A stretch of DNA of 7,225 nucleotides from Pseudomonadota bacterium (GTDB taxonomy: Bacteria; Pseudomonadota; Alphaproteobacteria; Ferrovibrionales; Ferrovibrionaceae), in NCBI GenBank assembly GCA_021793055.1, contig JAJYTL010000166.1, forward strand, positions 1 to 7,225, read 5' to 3'. Both the position numbers and the translations under genes were made by a program. Shown in pieces: positions 5,731-7,225 of the stretch. A model generated the notes under the pieces. The model had not been told where the DNA came from. It saw nothing but the letters and a program-made list of their open reading frames with translations, and did no database searches. Within the stretch, counting starts at the first letter, position 1, and each line of letters opens with the position of its first letter.

Positions 5731-6393
5731 CTATTGCATGCTGTTCGGCAGCCGCTCGCCCGGCGGCGGCAGGTCCTGGACGATGAAGAGCCGGGTCGGC
5801 AGCGAGACGTTGGTATCGGTTCGGTTGAGCGTGATCGTGGTCTGGCGGCCCTCGGCGTCGGTCAGGACCCATTGGCGCAGCTGCAGCGGCGGTGTCGAGA
5901 AGATCAGCGTCAGCGTACCCTGCTTCGGCTTGTCGCGCTGATAGAGGGTGAGATTGAGGGTGCCCGGCCCGCGATGGATCGCCTTGATCGCGACATCGCT
6001 GCCGGGGCCGATCGCGATCTTGTCGGAGAGCAGGATCGCGAGCGGCGAGCCGCCGAGCGGCAGCCGCGTGGTCTGGCCGAGCTTGCGGTCCTGATAGACC
6101 ATCCAGACGCCGTCCGCGACCAAGAGGATCGGCGACGGCGGCGCGTATTGGAACCGCGCCATGCCCGGCCGGCGCAAGAACAGCTCGCCGGTGCTCAGCG
6201 CGCCGTCGGGGGCCACCTGGATGAACTCGGCTTTCAGGCTGCGCATGCCGTCGAGATAGCGCTCCACCTGTCGGACCTCGGCCTGGTCCTTGGCCGAAAG
6301 CGCGGCTTGCGCCGGCGCCGCGCCGAGCAGCGCGAGACCGAGCGTCAGGGCGAGAGCGGACAGGAGCGAACGGCGGCAAAGGAATCGGGTCAT
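5731..6393 (-). CDS. lolA: LolA-type outer-membrane lipoprotein carrier protein
   Basis: Periplasmic chaperone that takes lipoproteins released from the inner membrane by the LolCDE transporter and delivers them to the outer membrane. The 220 residues begin with a classic signal peptide: a basic start (MTRFLCRR), a hydrophobic core at about 9-25, and a cleavage site after AQA at 28-30. Cys6 is not in a lipobox. The mature part has LolA family marks: a short helix (VERYLDGMRSLKAEFIQ at 43-59), the beta-sheet motif TGELFLRRPG at 68-77 followed by RFQY and a Pro at 80-85, and LVADGVWMVYQD at 91-102. Its length is normal. It lies 50 bp after the epimerase-like gene and 49 bp before the C26 gene. 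No strong Shine-Dalgarno is visible; a 6-codon micro-ORF ends across its start codon (ATGA). A more divergent LolA-like protein of similar fold is possible. Confidence 0.87.
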   Translation of the reverse strand: MTRFLCRRSLLSALALTLGLALLGAAPAQAALSAKDQAEVRQVERYLDGMRSLKAEFIQVAPDGALSTGELFLRRPGMARFQYAPPSPILLVADGVWMVYQDRKLGQTTRLPLGGSPLAILLSDKIAIGPGSDVAIKAIHRGPGTLNLTLYQRDKPKQGTLTLIFSTPPLQLRQWVLTDAEGRQTTITLNRTDTNVSLPTRLFIVQDLPPPGERLPNSMQ

Positions 6394-6410
6394 CGGGGAA
6401 CCACGCTCAT
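6390..6410 (-). other. Possible micro-ORF overlapping the lolA start
   Basis: On the minus strand an ATG at 6410-6408 opens six codons (MSVVPR) whose TGA stop overlaps the lolA ATG in an ATGA arrangement. If translated, it could hand ribosomes to lolA by reinitiation, in place of the missing Shine-Dalgarno. A chance occurrence is quite possible at this length. Confidence 0.25.
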
Positions 6411-6419
6411 GACAAGGCT

Positions 6420-6447
6420 ATTTAAGGCGCGTCCGGCCGCGGTTCAA
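6420..6447 (-). promoter_or_regulatory. Candidate promoter for lolA
   Basis: On the minus strand, TTGAAC (6447-6442) overlaps the stop codon of the upstream epimerase-like gene, and TTAAAT (6425-6420) follows after 16 bases. Each box matches consensus at four of six positions, and the -10 box stands out as AT-rich in GC-rich DNA. Transcription would begin near 6413, about 20 bases before the lolA ATG. It is moderate evidence only; lolA might instead be read through from upstream. Confidence 0.35.
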
Positions 6448-7225
6448 GCGCGCTCCTCGCGCGGCGGCCGCTGCCGCCACCACGCGGCCATCGCCGCGAG
6501 CTCGCTGTCGAGCGCGACCTTCGGCCGCCAGCCGAGCCGGCGCATCGCCTTCTCGGGGTTGATGGCGAGCGAATCGGTCAGGCGGTCGAGCGCCTGCTCG
6601 CGCCCGGCGAGGCGGGCGAGGCCGCGTAGCGCCGCCGGCGGGCAGGGCAGCAGCCGCGCCTTCTTGCCGAGGGCGTGGGCGATATGGCGCACCAGCGCCG
6701 GGGTCGAGAGATCGGTGCCGTCCGAGACCAGGAAGGCCTCGCCCGCGATGCCCGGCTGGATCAAGGCGTGGCAGATCGCTTCGACCAGATTGGCAAGCCC
6801 GATCAGGCTGCGGCGGTTGGCGATCCCGGCCAAGGGCAGCGGCACGCCCTGGTCGACCCAGCGCAACAGGCGGCGCAAGTTGCCTTTGACGCCGGGGCCA
6901 TAGACCAGCGGCGGCCGCAGGATGACGATTTCGAGATCGCTCGCGGCCGCGACGCGGCCGAGCGCCTGCTCCGCTTCCCATTTGGACATCGCGTAGGCGT
7001 CCTTGGGATCGGCCGGATCACTTTCGACCAGGGCGCGGTCGCGGCTGGTTTCGCCGTGAATCTTGACCGTCGACAGAAACACCAGGCGGCGCACCTTGGC
7101 CTCGGCCGCGGCCTTGGCCAGGCTTTCGGTCGCCGCCGTGTTGGCGCGGCGGAAGGCCGCCAGGGGATCGGCGGCATCGTCATGGAGGCGATGCACCCGG
7201 GCGGCGAGGTGGACCACCGCGCCGA
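6444..7225 (-). CDS. NAD-dependent epimerase/dehydratase, extended SDR (N-terminus missing)
   Basis: C-terminal 259 or so residues of an extended short-chain dehydrogenase acting on a nucleotide sugar. The frame is open to the right edge; the GTG at 7217-7215 is an internal valine, and the Rossmann GxxGxxG motif must lie beyond the window. Numbering from that valine, visible motifs are HLAARVH at 3-9, the catalytic-site serine in FLST at 47-50, the catalytic Tyr75 and Lys79 in YAMSK, and RPPLVYGPGVKGN at 101-113. NRRSLIGLANLVEAI at 134-148 is the usual substrate-domain stretch. The pattern resembles UDP-glucose 4-epimerases and the O-antigen 4-epimerase/4-ketoreductase group (WbpV-like), so a role in surface polysaccharide or undecaprenyl-linked sugar synthesis is likely but not certain. 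It ends at TGA 6446-6444, 50 bp before lolA. Confidence 0.88.
   Translation of the reverse strand, partial: GAVVHLAARVHRLHDDAADPLAAFRRANTAATESLAKAAAEAKVRRLVFLSTVKIHGETSRDRALVESDPADPKDAYAMSKWEAEQALGRVAAASDLEIVILRPPLVYGPGVKGNLRRLLRWVDQGVPLPLAGIANRRSLIGLANLVEAICHALIQPGIAGEAFLVSDGTDLSTPALVRHIAHALGKKARLLPCPPAALRGLARLAGREQALDRLTDSLAINPEKAMRRLGWRPKVALDSELAAMAAWWRQRPPREERA

Noticed and set aside
5680..6903. 407-codon plus-strand frame opposite lolA and the epimerase-like gene
   Set aside because: The translation is Arg/Ala-rich with no recognisable domain and is antisense to two well-supported genes.
1..7225. Search for CRISPR arrays, tRNA genes, insertion sequences, attachment sites or defence genes
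   Set aside because: No regularly spaced repeats, cloverleaf-like sequences, terminal inverted repeats with transposase frames, or defence or toxin families were seen on either strand.

Overview
The window is high-GC DNA that reads as an ordinary chromosomal stretch of a proteobacterium, most likely an alphaproteobacterium. The evidence for this is the GC-rich codon third positions, the proteobacterial lolA gene, and the same-strand proximity of lolA and an exonuclease III gene, a linkage I recall from many alphaproteobacteria. I cannot name the genus. There are seven protein-coding genes, two of them cut by the window edges. I see no tRNA, rRNA, CRISPR array, transposase, integrase or phage gene.

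Left third (1-3011, plus strand): a phosphate-uptake operon pstS-pstC-pstA. pstS lacks its start because it runs off the left edge. pstC follows after a 160-bp spacer holding a strong hairpin. pstA overlaps the pstC stop by one base. The operon ends at pstA with no pstB or phoU after it; the next gene is convergent. The PstS sequence resembles the mycobacterial PstS1 type more than the E. coli type, and in mycobacteria the ATPase gene lies upstream of pstS1.

Middle (3040-4469, minus strand): exonuclease III (xthA), preceded 11 bp upstream by an alanine-rich 194-residue protein that I do not recognise. These two look co-transcribed from a candidate promoter at 4587-4615.

Gap (4470-4862): 393 bp without a gene. 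It holds the candidate promoter, a 13-bp-stem intrinsic terminator for the leftward gene on its right, and a short A-tract-rich island.

Right third (4863-7225, minus strand): a peptidase C26 / class I glutamine-amidotransferase-like hydrolase, a LolA-type periplasmic lipoprotein chaperone with a clear signal peptide, and the C-terminal part of an extended short-chain dehydrogenase (nucleotide-sugar epimerase or 4-ketoreductase type) cut by the right edge. lolA and the hydrolase are 49 bp apart and may form one unit ending at the terminator near 4671.

Nothing here is a clear new biological system. The points most worth checking are the actinobacterial look of PstS together with the missing pstB, the strong hairpin between pstS and pstC, and the unrecognised protein coupled to exonuclease III.
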